Shown here one piece after another: positions 25,248 to 37,786 of a stretch of 64,000 nucleotides of DNA. This stretch comes from Armillaria gallica (taxonomy: Eukaryota; Basidiomycota; Agaricomycetes; Agaricales; Physalacriaceae), in contig JBANDB010000007.1 of NCBI GenBank assembly GCA_037576215.1, positions 2,883,001-2,947,000 of the forward strand, read 5' to 3'. Under the pieces are notes generated by a model that saw nothing but the letters and a program-made list of their open reading frames with translations, was not told the DNA's origin and did no database searches. Made by a program: the position numbers and the translations under genes. Each line of letters opens with the position of its first letter. The stretch's first letter is position 1.

Positions 25248-26298
25248 CCATGGATGATAGATGAGTCTTATGTTTTCTGGGTCCAGGAATCCGAATCTGA
25301 TAGTCCCCAGGCCATGGGATGACCAGAAACTCGAAATCTGGGGGGTGCTCCTCCTTTTTTTCAGAAAGATCTCCTTATATCTCTGCCAATACATTTCTGA
25401 TCACCCTAATCTTTTGTACACACTATTATACAATATATATCGTGTATTCTATAGCAGAATTACCTTCTCCGACATTCAGAAATGCGAGATATATGGTATT
25501 TCGCATATTTTCATTATCACCTTTTTTACCACGGATTTCACAGGTTTTAAATGTGTTCCTGGGGTGTTCTGGGGGTTTTCAAGGTCAAAAAATCCATTGG
25601 TAACAACTCCGAAGTTCTCCGAAGCTCAGAAATGCGAGTTTTCCTATGTGCTCCTCCTAAACTGTTACATCATTATTGCCATCGTTCCTGAGACCCCATA
25701 AATGTGACCAAGAGTCGCTTGGGGGTTTTAAAGGTCGAGGAATCGATTGGTGATGTCCCCAGACCAACGAGATGGCCAGAAAACAAAATAAACCGTGTTT
25801 CCCCCCCCAATCCCCCATTTTTCATCGCATTCCGGTGGTCATATATAGCATATGAAGATGTATTCTAGGGTTTATATAGTGTAGAAATCGATTGGTAGCA
25901 TCCCCGGAGCGATCCAATGTACGCAGTACCATAAAAAGCCTATTTTCCCGATTATGCCTAGCCATAAAATGCGCCACATGTACTGTGGAGGGGCCGTTTG
26001 GGGGTTTTAAAGGTCAAGGAATTCATTGGTCAAGTTTTCGAAGCGATCCGATGCACGTAGTACCCCCAAAATGCGAATTTTTGGTGATTTTCCGCTATTT
26101 TCCGCTATTTTACCCTTTTTACCCCCTCCCCAGGGCCCCCATACCTCACCAGAGGGTTCGCTTTTATGCTATTTATGTTTAGGCATATACTAGTACCATC
26201 CCCTGACCCACCCAGTAGCCTGAGGAAGCCCAAAATGAGCCAAAATGCGAATTTTGTCCGAAAATAGCCTGATATTGATGCCATCAATGCCATGGGAG
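25248..26298. repeat. Right arm of 1.05-kb palindrome
   Basis: Inverted copy of 24104-25152 with two one-base length differences. The identity stops at 26298; beyond it lies unrelated, motif-rich DNA. Transcription through both arms would give a long, almost perfectly paired hairpin RNA. Confidence 0.95.
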
Positions 26299-29200
26299 GA
26301 GAAGGAGTGGGTTGCAGGAATTCAGAGAATTCAGAGACCTCGGAAAGTCACGTGGCGGGGGGCACGGGGAAAATGATGCAAGCGTGACAGGGCCAGGCAT
26401 GCCAAGTTAACAACACAAATAATTGAACAAAATAAATCTCAAACACATAGCAAATGATAAGTCCAATGTTAAGTTTTATGTTACGAATAATATTATCCTA
26501 CGTATATATTACCTAAGCACCTTAGCACATAGCATGGCCATTCATTTATAAGTCCCAACCAGTCCCCACATCGTCTCAAGTATCTGCAGTCTGCAGATAC
26601 GCGTGCATGATAAACTACTTTCAATAGCGACTGTATCATTCGAGGACCCACATACCGCCCGAGGGCACGCCTTCAAGTACCTTCAAGCGCTGCATCTGCA
26701 GGTTACACAAAACATCACGTCAGTATAGAGACAGTTTCAAAGCTCGGAAGGCTACCCCTGGCAAGACTCCAGTATAGATAGAACAGCGTCGAGCCGTCAC
26801 TCAAGCGGCACAGACCATCTTGAGACACTAGCGCTATATCCAGTTCCGCGAGTACACGATAGTACGAGCATCTGCAGATACCGTTTAGGCCGGTTGAAAA
26901 CAATATGGTATGCATGAATGAGTCTGTCCCGCCGTGCCACGTCTTGGTGGGTTTCGGCAGGGCTTGGTGTCTACAGGGCGGTCATCTTCAGAAGTACTGG
27001 CACTCGTTTAGTCCCTGTAGCGTGCGTCGGTAGGTATCTGCAGAACAGCAATTGCTTACCCCAGACCATCCACACATGAGAGAGTATGAGCACCCGTTCG
27101 TTCAGGTTTTGGAGCACAACTCTCATGGCTCGTCATCAGTCATTGGCGTTGATAAGTGCGGCCTGCAGACGTGTAGCGATGAAGCAACGTTCCTATCTGA
27201 GTATGGCCTTTCGTGCCGTTTATTTGACGTTCAGGTGCATCTGCAGATGCTGTATTGATCATCGATGCACATCTTCAGATAAGTATTACTCACCGTGCTA
27301 CCTATATCAACCACCTTCTGGTTTTCCATCCAAGCTACGTTTCCATGCCAAACCTCGGTCATTCGCCTCTCTGATTCTAGGTAAACCACTGGAAATGTCG
27401 AATCCACAGTCGTCTCCATTGCATTTGCCGTCTCAACGTGTAGACACGGTCGTGGTGGTGCTGCCAGTGTTGCCAATTGAGAGGCGTGCTCGGTGTTGTC
27501 GTGTCCAGCGAAATAAGCTTTCGCTCACGCAAACAACACCAACCCAGCCACTCTCACAGTCTTCTTTCTCCTTCCTCCCACTCATTCCTTGCTCTGCCAC
27601 CCTTCTCACTCCAACTTGACTCAACTTAGGTTCGTTTTTCATTTACTGCCCAACCTTGCTGATTCTTTCCAAGCAGAACGATGCCTCAGCCAGCTGGCCG
27701 CCTCTATCTTCGCGTTCGATCTCTCTGGTGAGCATCGACCACCTCAATCCGCCGACTCAGAGTTGAAGGGCCTTCAGGAGAAGCCTTGTCCGTGGAGTAG
27801 GCGGCTTGCCAGCAATTTTCAGGCGTACAGGTGCATGTGGTCCTGCCCTTTGGTTTCCTTTGTGCTTCACAGATCTGGCTAGATCCTGCTCATCACGGTG
27901 AGCAATGTGAGTATAGTCGCATATTGTGGCTCTCCAGTCCCTCATGCACTCAACTCTCCGTCCAGACTCACCGCCCGAGTCACCGCTCCCCGCTATGCCA
28001 CACACGGTCTCGTGGGAAGACCAACGTCTTTTCCTACAAGCGCTGGATCCACCTATCCACTATGACGGCGTCGACGGAGACGTCTTGGAGGATGAAGCAC
28101 CACACTTCTAGCCGCCATTGAAGCGTGATCTTGTGCACCATCACAGACAATCTTGACCAGAGGTTCGTGTTCAACGAATCACATCACGACTACAGTCTCA
28201 TCCCAAACACATCCCATCCAGCCTGTATACTCGTCAATCCGGCAGTCAGGACTAATCACCCCTTCATGGATGCCATCTCATTTTTCCTGTCGCACACTCC
28301 CGTTCCGTATCAACCAAGTTTCGATGTATCCTTTGTTACAGTGCAATACATACCCTTCCTTCATTTCACTGTGTGTACTATTCACTAGGATCCTTGAGAA
28401 TACTCAGAGCTAGCCTCACGATCTCTGTTTCCACACTCACCTAGCGTACGCTCCCATGCATGCCAGCGTAGGTCAGAACGGCTCTCAATTTGGGGGGCGA
28501 ACTCTTCAAAGCTCTCATTACGTCGATATCATATCTGCGGAACTTAAACAACGCGTCAACATTGCCCATAGTTCCAAGCTACTCACTCACTCGGCGACCT
28601 GTCCAACCTTGCATGCGTCACTGGACTTCCACTCGTCATCTCCGTGTCTGAAGCTAAATGGCAGTCCTCTCATCTTCAGATAACATTCTCGCCAATGGCC
28701 AGGATGTCTATAGATGATGTATCAAACATACAACCATCTTCAGAAGGCCTCGCATTCACCTCTTAGCAGGTGTTCACAACCTGAAGTCACCCGTCGGACG
28801 GGTAGTCGTCGCCGCCTCAGTCACCGCGGTGACACACAGGGTAGTCGCTTCCATCGTGTAGTGTATAGGAGCTGACATGCACCCCAGAGCTTATACTCGA
28901 ACTCGACTACCGTGTTGGCGGCGTCGTTAAGTTTGACCACAGACCTTCATGTCTGAACAAGAGACGGCAATCCTCCAATCTTCAGAATGCGTTTTTCTTC
29001 CTGCAGACGGCCGTGCAATACCCAAATCATCATCTGCAGAGAAGCAAAGGTTCAGTGTCTGTTCACACGCACTCACTTCGAGCACTCACCCTTAGATACA
29101 ACCAGCGTCACAAATACCACGTCTTCAGACATGCCCCGGGCCACCCATCGCTCGTATGCGATGGACCCTCGACAGCTCTTAGCGACACGCTTGACCAGTG

Positions 29201-31960
29201 AACACTCTCGCAGAATCCGGTTGGCGTATCAAGCGTGTAAGTGAATCCAAACCATCATCTGCAGACACGGGTCAGTGAATCTCACGCATATCCATATCGA
29301 CGACTCACCCTTGGATACAAATACGCCATATTCCGATATTCGCCATCGCCGCCGTTAGATCCTCGTATCTTTACAGAGTCTTGAGCCCATCTATGACCAC
29401 CATGACGGCACCGTTCCTTGAGACGAGCTCCCATAGCCAGGCGTCCCGTACCAACGCCTACCGGTGCCCTATCTTCAGACGGTATCCTTACCGAGTGTCC
29501 GCATGATGCATGAGAATCATCAGAACTCGGCTCGTGATCTCCAGAATACACTCTTTCTAACCAGTATGCTCGCGTATTCCCCCCACTCCCATTCCATGTC
29601 AACCAAGCCACCGATGTATTCCCAGTGTCCAATATACCCTCGTTTCAAGCCATGTCCCACACCGGCAGCTTCGCGTCTGAAGAAGAGACAGCCACTCTCT
29701 AATCTTCAGACATTGCCGTCTGCAGGACGTCTGCACATGAGATCAAGAAGTTATACAATTAACCACCTCACAAAATATCCCAACGTCGTTGAAAGTTGCT
29801 GGCTTGCATCGTTTCCCTCTATGAAGGAGAGAAAGAGCGATGAGCTGTCGCGTCCACATAGTCGCCGACAATGTAGTGCCATGTTCAAGTACTACAGAGC
29901 CCGCGCCGGTCACCTTCGCCCTAGTGCACCAAGGGTATCATACCCTGTGACCGACTTTATCTTCAGATGGTCACCGAAACCTGTTGCGTCGTCTTCAGTT
30001 TAGCAATCTCTTTAGACTCAGCTAGCTACCTTGGGGGAGTTTTAACATTCATCATATATCCCCTTCATCATATGGAACCTCCACTCCACATCGTCCCTCT
30101 GCCGATTCACACTAAAACCATCGCGTGAGCATCACAAAACTTACGCAAGTTCAAACACTCACCACTTCCGAAGACTCTGGTATACGCTTGTGTAGTCTTC
30201 TGTAATCTGTATCCCAGGGATTCGCATAGGATGTCAAGAGTGTATTTGAGACGGTACCCTCCCTGGCGGCATACATCTGCAGGAGACTGAATTTCAAGGA
30301 CAGTCTACCCTAGGATAAGCCAACATGCACCTTAAGATCTTCCAGTTTCGCGTGAGACGCCCGCCTCTGGAGAGGATGCAGCCATCTAGCAAACGGTATC
30401 TTATCAGATCGGAGAGTGATATCCCCAGATATCTCATCGTGTCGATATCATATCGTCCAAATACAAGCCATGCGTGAACATAGCGATACTTTCCAGCCAC
30501 GCATTCGGGGGCGTGTCCAAGCTTAGTGTCCTTGGGCAGCTTCGCGTCTCAAGAAGAGGTAGATGTCCTTGCTCTTGTAGTTGTTAAGGCCTAATGGATT
30601 CCAAACCATCTGCAGACCAGGCTCAGTTCAGTCTCGCTCAGTGCTAGCGCATATCTCACCTTCGCATACGAACGCCCCATCTTCAGATTTCCGCCATCAG
30701 CGTTCATCTTATCGCGTGGCCTGCCTTCCGCTTAAGATGGACATCGAACTGTGCGGCCTCGTTTTCAGTAATGAAATTCTCATAATGTGCAGCTAGCCAC
30801 CTTGGAGAGTATTGAGGCGTATGCCTTCTTTGGCGCAGAGTCCTCACGGTATTTCCCCTCGGAGGATGGCCCCACACAGACATACACACTCGGTCGTGCC
30901 GTTCTCGAGATGCGGCCTTCAACGAGGTGGATGCCTCCTCTCCGGGTCGCCCAAGCCATAACTCGACGCATGGACGCACCCACAACCGCCGCCTCTGCAG
31001 AAAGCTCAATCAGCCTCATGCAACCATGGCAAATGAACACTCGTCTCATCGGAGTATGTACTCTCTCTGTATTGCATCTTCTGACAGAGGATACCGGTCT
31101 CTTCAGATCTTCAGATCTCGTTCTTGTTCCATCTGCTCTCCCTCTCTGCAGATGAGGTCTCGAGTGTCTAGCCCGCCTTCAAAGTTAAAAATTAATGAGT
31201 TAGAGTCCAAAGGTATACGCGCCTTAAAGATGCCTGTACCACCGGTGGCCCGCAATTCCTCGGTCACCGCCCTTCAATGCAACGGCCTCTAGAGATGAGC
31301 GAAACAAAAACTTATCTCCGGAGGCATATCTGCGATTACAGACATACCTACCTTCGCCCCATCCCACATCTGTAGACAAACTCACACACTGTGTATCTTG
31401 AGATCGGTCTTGTCGGAATCGCTGGGCCACATATTCACATTGAGCACCACGAGGCTGCCACATTTACGGTCAATACTGCGTATATATCGCACCAGAGCAT
31501 CTACCCATGTCACTCACTGGGACGCAGGCCAACCAGCCAAGGCACTTACGCCATTATTACGTTGACTTCTGCACTCTTGTCAGATGTCGGTATACCAGGC
31601 AAAAGGGGGACGGCTCTCTTACAGCTGCTTCAGACGCGCTGCGATGCGGCCATGTGAGGTGTGGGCGAATGCAACCGCATCTTGAGAATCCCAGCGCCAG
31701 GTCCCATCTGAAGACGTACGTGGGTGTTGCTCATCTTAAGAACCAGTCGCGCCAATCTCACTGGCCTATCTTCAGATACCATCGCCCGATAACAGCAAAA
31801 GATACGGTAGATAGAGTGTATATACGATACAAGATTATATTATCTAGCAAAGCTGTTAGTAACGACGACCTACCAACAACCAAACCAAACACTTACATCA
31901 AATATAGACTAGGGCACAATGGGTCCTACACTCATGTCAGCTATTGGTACCATTCAAACA
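26299..31960. repeat. Gene-free DNA with dense CATCTKMAGATG-type motifs
   Basis: No gene is recognised in 5.6 kb. A palindromic motif recurs about thirty times as full or near versions: CATCTGCAGATG at 27238, and CATCTGCAGA or CATCTTCAGA forms near 26869, 27270, 28671, 28735, 29031, 29256, 29470, 29958, 30274, 30607, 30678, 31102, 31705 and 31767. Some blocks recur in the same order in 47.8-48.4 kb (for example near 29030-29300 and 30955-31000), so this is a diverged repeat family and not unique sequence. Confidence 0.7.
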
Positions 31961-31970
31961 AGGTGATCGA

Positions 31971-34665
31971 TCACTTACAACGGCGCAAGACATGGCGATC
32001 CAGAAACTCCTGAGATGCTTTTTCCAGTGCAGCCGACGTTTTTGGAGCGTCTCGCCACAGCTTCAGCGACCTTTTCCACTCAGTCTGATTCTCGCACTTG
32101 AAATCTCCGCCAAGATACCTTGCAATGCGCCACTGATACCAAGTTTCAGCGTCCGAACTCCAAAAGCCAACATCCATCCCGCATCCCCGCCAACTTGCAT
32201 CCTTGGGAAACCAGGAGACATGCTCTGTCAGTCTCCCTCGTCCGTCGTCCCTTCCTCCTTTCTTGCCCTGACCTTCCTCTCGCTCCACCTTGTAGACGCC
32301 GCAAATCACGTCTATTTGGTCCTCTGTCAATTTCTCATCCCACAGTTCATCACCGTCAGCTGTTTGACGATAATCCCCAACTTCTGTCACCCTCGACGTT
32401 GGTCCTGACATCACATACGATTCCTCTGTCTCCTCCAATGCTAATCTCCAAATCACCCCGCCATGCTTGAGAGCCGCTCGCACCACCTCCCCACTTCGGA
32501 ATAACTGGCGCTGCCTTCCCACATAACTCTGGTAATCTTCCATGTTCGGCTGGAATCCCTTCAGCCTGTATGGAATGCGTTCCGCCGCCCTCACTGTGGT
32601 CCTAGGGCCTGCCTCTCCCGCGCGCAAACGCTTGCAAGTAGACAACCTCATGCCCCAGGTGCAAAGGTATTCCGCGAGTCCGTCCAAAGTGTATGCACTC
32701 CGCTGGCGTAGGACCATCACCGCCGTTGACGCTCTGTCCACCACCAACTCGTAATCTTTTTCTTGACCGTCGGTGATGCTATAGACGTGTGCGTCACTCC
32801 CAGCTAAATCAACCTTCACCACCTTAAATGCAGATCCATTCAGTCTATTTCTGAGGTATTTGGAACAGGATGGATGAAAGTCCACCCAACCGGACGGTAG
32901 CCGCTGGGATGTGCCTCGCGCAACTAGTCCATCCACCAGCACTGCTAGGTCCTTCTCCCCAATCGGTTCGTCGGCATCTCGAGTCGCGTTTTGGCTGCAT
33001 AGCGCCGTCTTGCACTTGCGCACTTTCTGAACCTCGACCGCAGTCAGCTCTGGGTGGGAGGATTGGGCCACGGGAGGATGAATGCCATGGTACAGCCGCA
33101 GAACGTCCTCCAGACTGCCTGAACTGAACTCATTTGGTTGGAGACTCTCCAAATCGCACCCAGTCAGGCGCCTTCCCATGCTCTCCGTGTCGACTGAGGG
33201 TTCGTCTCTCCTCTGGTCGGCTGGCACCTCGCCCTCAGTGTAGAGAAGATCGTCGTCGTCGTCGTCGTAGTCGCCACCCACTACGTCTGGCACACTCGGA
33301 TCGAACTCGTAGTTCAAATCCCACTCGTTCCGAAAGCCGTCGTATCGACGCTGGGTAGGTTTGAACTCCATCCAAGCATCCTCCACTTGCCCGCGATACA
33401 CATGCCGTCGAAGAAGATAGCCCTTATCCTCATCCTTGGACCACATGAACACTGCGGCCCCCTTGGACCCCGGCACCTTCTGCTTGGCGGCGACCTCCTC
33501 TCGCTGAAGTCGAGTCTGATGAGCCTCTGGTGTTTCCTTCTCCTTGAACACGGCATTTTTGGCCTCTCGGCGTGCAAAGAAGTCCTGCCACGACTCTCGC
33601 AAACGTTGGCCATGATGCTTGTCGGTTTTCCCCACAGGTTCGTAGACGATTTTGGGGCCCTCCGTGGGGGGGCAAGGGCGCCAGCGCTGTCCATTCCACT
33701 TGCATGGGTTGAGGTGGATCATCGTTACCCCAACCCTCGGAAACTGGGAAGGCAGGAGCACCCCAGGGCTCGATTATTTCCTCGGCAGGTGCAGAGCTGT
33801 GGAACCTGGATGTGTGGGGTAGGTCTCGCAGACCTAATGGTACTCTGGGATGCGAGGGGGCGAATGACGTGATCTCCCGGTGATCCCATGCTCGTGATTG
33901 TTTGTCTGAGGACGGAAAGTATTGGCGAAGATCATCTGGCCCGCTCCAACTCCTCTCCAGCCGTCCCCAAGCGAACCAAAGTGGAATGCGCGCCTGGATG
34001 AACCGGTCAAACACGTGACCAAAGTCGCACTGTTCGACGTCCACAAAAACCCCCACTCGCTCCAGTCCAGTGGCCTCCACATCTGCGGACGCGCTCGTCC
34101 GAAAGCCCTCCCCTCCCCGCGCCACCCAGCTCTCCAAGAAAAGGTCAGTGACATGCCGTCCAAAATGTGGCAGAGCTATCTCCTCCCAGAAGTCTCTCTG
34201 TCGCGTGGCGCTGTAGGCAATCTCTGCTAACAGAAGTATGAAGGCCGCTCTGGATCTGATAATCTTCCTGGTCAACCTTCGATCGTCCTCGTCGCCATGT
34301 CCGTACCCGTACCGAACCGGGTCTGGCCAACTGAATGGCAGGGGTTTCAGACCCGATGTGGCTGATCACGTTAAGGTCCTCATTTTCACTAATAACACCT
34401 CCAGTTCGCGCCACTCGTGGAACACTTCAGGGTGTAGGTACCACCGTTTTCCTTTGAGCTCAAGCGGGACGCTGCTGTGGTGATAGTTCAGGCAGCGGAG
34501 TAAGCGGCAGCGACAGGCAGCATAGGAATCCACAGGCACTAACGCCTGATACGGGATGGAATTGATTGACCAGAGGTGCTCCAGATAGATACCCGGTTTG
34601 CGGGGGAATCCATGAGAAGGGTCTGCCACATCCGCTGGAACCAGCGCCAGATGCGAGGCTCCCAC
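31971..34665 (-). pseudogene. Lineage-specific protein of unknown function, copy 2, decayed
   Basis: Minus-strand homologue of the gene at 10584-13154. The N-terminal part (34665-34366; LWSINSIPYQALVPVD) ends at TGA 34368-34366, but the same frame continues with homologous sequence (RYGYGHGDEDDRRL, IIRSRAAFILLLAEIAYS) to about 33680. The frame then shifts at a run of seven C/G bases (about 33666-33672) into a 596-codon frame ending at 31971, which holds RRYDGFRNEWDLNYEFDP, an aspartate run, LTEDQIDVICGVYKV and FLDRHVLRRCK. One TGA and one homopolymer indel are the only damage seen, so inactivation is recent or partly a sequence error. It lies between motif-rich DNA and the KDZ cassette. Confidence 0.75.
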
Positions 34666-34669
34666 TAGG

Positions 34670-35394
34670 ACGAACAGGCGGCCATCGACTGTACTGACGG
34701 CTCTGCGAGCTACAGCAGAACTGCTAGGCCGTCAGTCAATCAGTGACACTTGCAAAGGCGGCATGACCTACCTGGTTGGAGCATGTCTGCCGTTGCTTTC
34801 ATCGTGAGCGCTCGTACTAGCCTGGGGAGCCATCTGCAGCAGGAGGAATTCGTTCTCTACCAAAGACTAACTTCGGTAAGAGTTCGCGAGGCAGTCAACA
34901 CCTGCTTCAGTCTAACTGTAGCAAGGCTTTTGATTGCTTTCGTATCCTGCGCTGCCGCACACGCTCCAATGTCTACACGTTGGATTGTTGGTGTGGTGGG
35001 GGGCTATCCAGATCCCGATGACTTAGGCAAATTCGGGCTCCTCAGATTCAAAGTCCGATCGGCCTCTGATTCAAACAAGACCATCGTATCGATTTTGCTT
35101 CCGCGGGACATTATTCTCTCTCTAAGTACCAGCCGTTGTGTAGACGATGGCGGTATTTCGACGGGTGCCCGCCATTGTGTAGACGATGGCGGCACATTCC
35201 CTTCGACATGGGGTTGGATATAATCAGCTGTGTGGATGGCTGGACTATCTCCCATTGTCCCTACAGGTGCTGCCCTCTCTCGCCAGATCTCCCGCTGTAT
35301 AGACGGCGGTGTGGTCTCATCTCCCCGCGAAGTACTCCAGACAGGTCCTGCTTCTCTCACGAGATCCGTGATTGCTTCATGTCGGCCGTCTGTA
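34670..35394. other. Gene-free stretch with short repeats at the KDZ boundary
   Basis: TTGTGTAGACGATGGCGG occurs at about 35136-35153 and again, with one or two base changes, at 35175-35192, with a more distant relative near 35292. They may be sub-terminal repeats of the KDZ element. No gene is recognised. Confidence 0.4.
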
Positions 35395-37660
35395 TCAATT
35401 GATTGGGGCTCTCAGCACCGATTCTGGCGCTAGTACTGGAGCCTGCCCTTGATCCTCCAATTTCGCCACTACTGCTTGGTTTCTCATCGCGATCATCTTG
35501 TCCAAATAGAACGTATAGCTGGCCATGGAATTAGCAAACTCAGCTGCCATTGGTAGCCCACTCACTGCGCGCGAGACATCTCCCGGACGATGGGATGATA
35601 TCCTCCAAACCAGCTGTTGGCCTGCTCTGCAGCTGAAGCGTTGAAGCGCCACTTCTTGCCCCCCTTACCGTCGTCCATGATGAGCTCTGGGAATCGAGAT
35701 GGGAGGCACCACCGGCGACAGAACTCGTCAGTTTCTTTGTGAGACTGCGCGTGCCACGTCTCAACAACCATACCCGTCTTGTTATAGTAAGGATCCCTCT
35801 GCTTCCATAGATGCCAGAGCATCTGACAATTGATATCATAGAAAATGTAGCTGGGAAGACAGTTCGGATATTGGGACATTGGAAAGGTAACTTTGAGAAA
35901 GTCCTAGTTGTTATTGTGTCAGTATCTTCATTCTCTACAACGCGGACGCTAGCTCACATTACAGGATTCCAGACCCTCTGCATGATAGAAGGTGCAACGC
36001 GATACGATGACGCTGCATGGTCTAACAAAAAGTTGCTCATTGTGCATCCATTTCCTGTTTAGTCGCCCTATGATTGTACTAAGGACCTTATGAGCAGCCA
36101 GTAGAGTGCCGACATTGGCTTGATACGAGTCCGTCGACGAGCCCTCCACCGGAGACGGACGAGACTCGACGACGTTGACCCTGTCCCCATCCTCACGTGC
36201 GTCGCGTGGGCGCCTCAAATATCGAGAGACCAGTTCCCGCATCCCCTTGTGCGTCCTCCGCCGCAACTCGAGCTCTCGATCGCGATGCGCCGGGGTCGAG
36301 CATGCCAGGGACTTGTCCTTTTTTTCTGGCGGCAATTGGCACTCCTTGACGAAGCACTTATCCTTCCGATCTGAATGCTGAGGGCAGAACCTATCCTTGG
36401 GTGTGAGAAGGTCAATTCGGCATATACCTGCCTCTGAAGCGTCGACAGAACAACATGTGTGGCCCATTGTGGTGCCATCCATTACGCCAGCGTCCACGGC
36501 GTCTACGTGGAAGGTCAGCGCACTGTTTAGGCTGGCGCAAATTACGCACATATCTTTCCATCGGGTCCCTGAATCAGATGCATGCATTTTTGGCATCTGT
36601 GAGCCCAAAATTCTTGGCCGGTGCCAATCATCCTCTTGTTTCTGTTGTCGAGCGCGTCTACCAAGCGATCGCGTTGGGCGCCTGCATGGGGGAGTTCCAG
36701 AGGTACATGGCGGTTGTATGCATCCATGAGAACAGCGTGAAGAAAGAATGCTTCGTAGACCGTTTGCATATCCAATTTCTGGTGATATCGGAAGTTGTTG
36801 GGAACCTGCATCGCCGGGGTCGCCAGGCCGTCGTTGTACCACTGCGCGATACCGGTTGCGGAAGCACTGACAGCGCCGTGTCAACACTTGCGATTTAATT
36901 CCCCCGCTTCACACTCACTGCAAAGTGACCATCATCTCTCGAAACACGTTGATTAGCTTCACTTCGACAAAGGTGGTGTCCTCGACTTCCAAGATGTCAG
37001 GAATCTCATCGTGGAACACCCGTTTGGCATCGGTCTTGCTGGCATTCTGCACCTTGTAATTGGGAGCGTAGCATGTTTTGCACTCTGCAAGGGGGAGGAT
37101 CAGTGCGTGCGCGGCTTACTGCGTGAAGATATAACCCACTGTGGCAGTAGTAGCTCTGCACAAAGATGGGTAACACACCATGCGCCACAGTGTACAACTG
37201 GGCTTCCCTCACGGTATCTGCGTCCAGATATCGGCCATTGCAGCACTTGGGTGGTTTATCTGGCAGTCGGTGTGCTCCTGAAGGTGGTCCATCAGTCCAT
37301 CATGGCGTTGAGCAGAGAGGAACAGACCGATATTGTGATCGGCTCCATGCCGGCGAAAGGCGTCGTCATCCTCTGAACGGATTGAGGTAGGCAGGAGGTA
37401 TATCAAGCTCGGAACCTCAACCAGCAGTCAGCAATGAGATGCTTGGGCAGACCCAGCGATGCTGCGAGAAATTTCTCCTCGTTCTCCCCCAAGTGCTCTG
37501 CCGAAAGCTCATACAATGCGGGTGCGATTCTGCGAGCGAGTCGAAAGAATTGCAAAAGCTGTGCCCACGACAATGCTCGTCCTAACTCACAATCCTCTGG
37601 GAGGATCTGCGTCAGCCGAGCGAAAATCGAAGCGGCCGAGACGTCGGGCTGAGTGTTCAT
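35395..37660 (-). CDS. KDZ transposase with CxC5/CxC6-type cysteine clusters
   Basis: ATG 37660 opens MNTQPDVSAASIFARLTQIL, the usual N-terminus of this family. Then come a CxC5-like cluster (AQLYTVAHGVLPIFVQSYYC.., CKTCYAPNYK; about 37210-37020), FFLHAVLMDAYNR and HRCQKCMHL (about 36750-36590), and a CxC6-like cluster (DGTTMGHTCC, DRFCPQHSDRKDKCFVKECQ; about 36480-36330). The KDZ catalytic region follows: WMHNEQLFVRPCSVIVSR, YIFYDINCQMLWHLW, FCRRWCLPSRFPELI, FNASAAEQANSWFGGY (about 36040-35590), with a last exon ending at 35395. Introns with good sites join the later exons. Two frame changes near 37400 and 37245 in the CxC5 part are not explained by introns and may be damage or sequence errors. 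It would catalyse cut-and-paste transposition. Confidence 0.8.
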
Positions 37661-37680
37661 ATATGGGGTGAGTAGTCCCG

Positions 37681-37702
37681 CTTTTTTTTTTTTTTTTTTT
37701 TG
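37681..37702. repeat. Poly(T) tract on plus strand
   Basis: More than 20 T in a row (poly(A) on the minus strand), just upstream of the KDZ start codon. Confidence 0.95.
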
Positions 37703-37786
37703 GGATGGCGCGCTGACGTAAGGGCAGGTGAAACATTGGACCATTGCTAGGGGTACTAATTATCACTGGCACTACGAACGATGTAG

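Noticed and set aside
24699..25701. Two identical 146-codon frames on opposite strands, starting MSLMFSGSRNPN
   Set aside because: They are mirror images within the palindrome arms, cross the degenerate 145-bp unit boundaries and resemble no protein family; they are by-products of the inverted repeat.
26299..31960. CRISPR array or telomeric repeat
   Set aside because: The short motif is palindromic and irregularly spaced with no constant repeat/spacer length, and the genome is fungal.
36215..36898. Plus-strand frames opposite the KDZ gene
   Set aside because: They are shadows of the cysteine-cluster exons on the minus strand.
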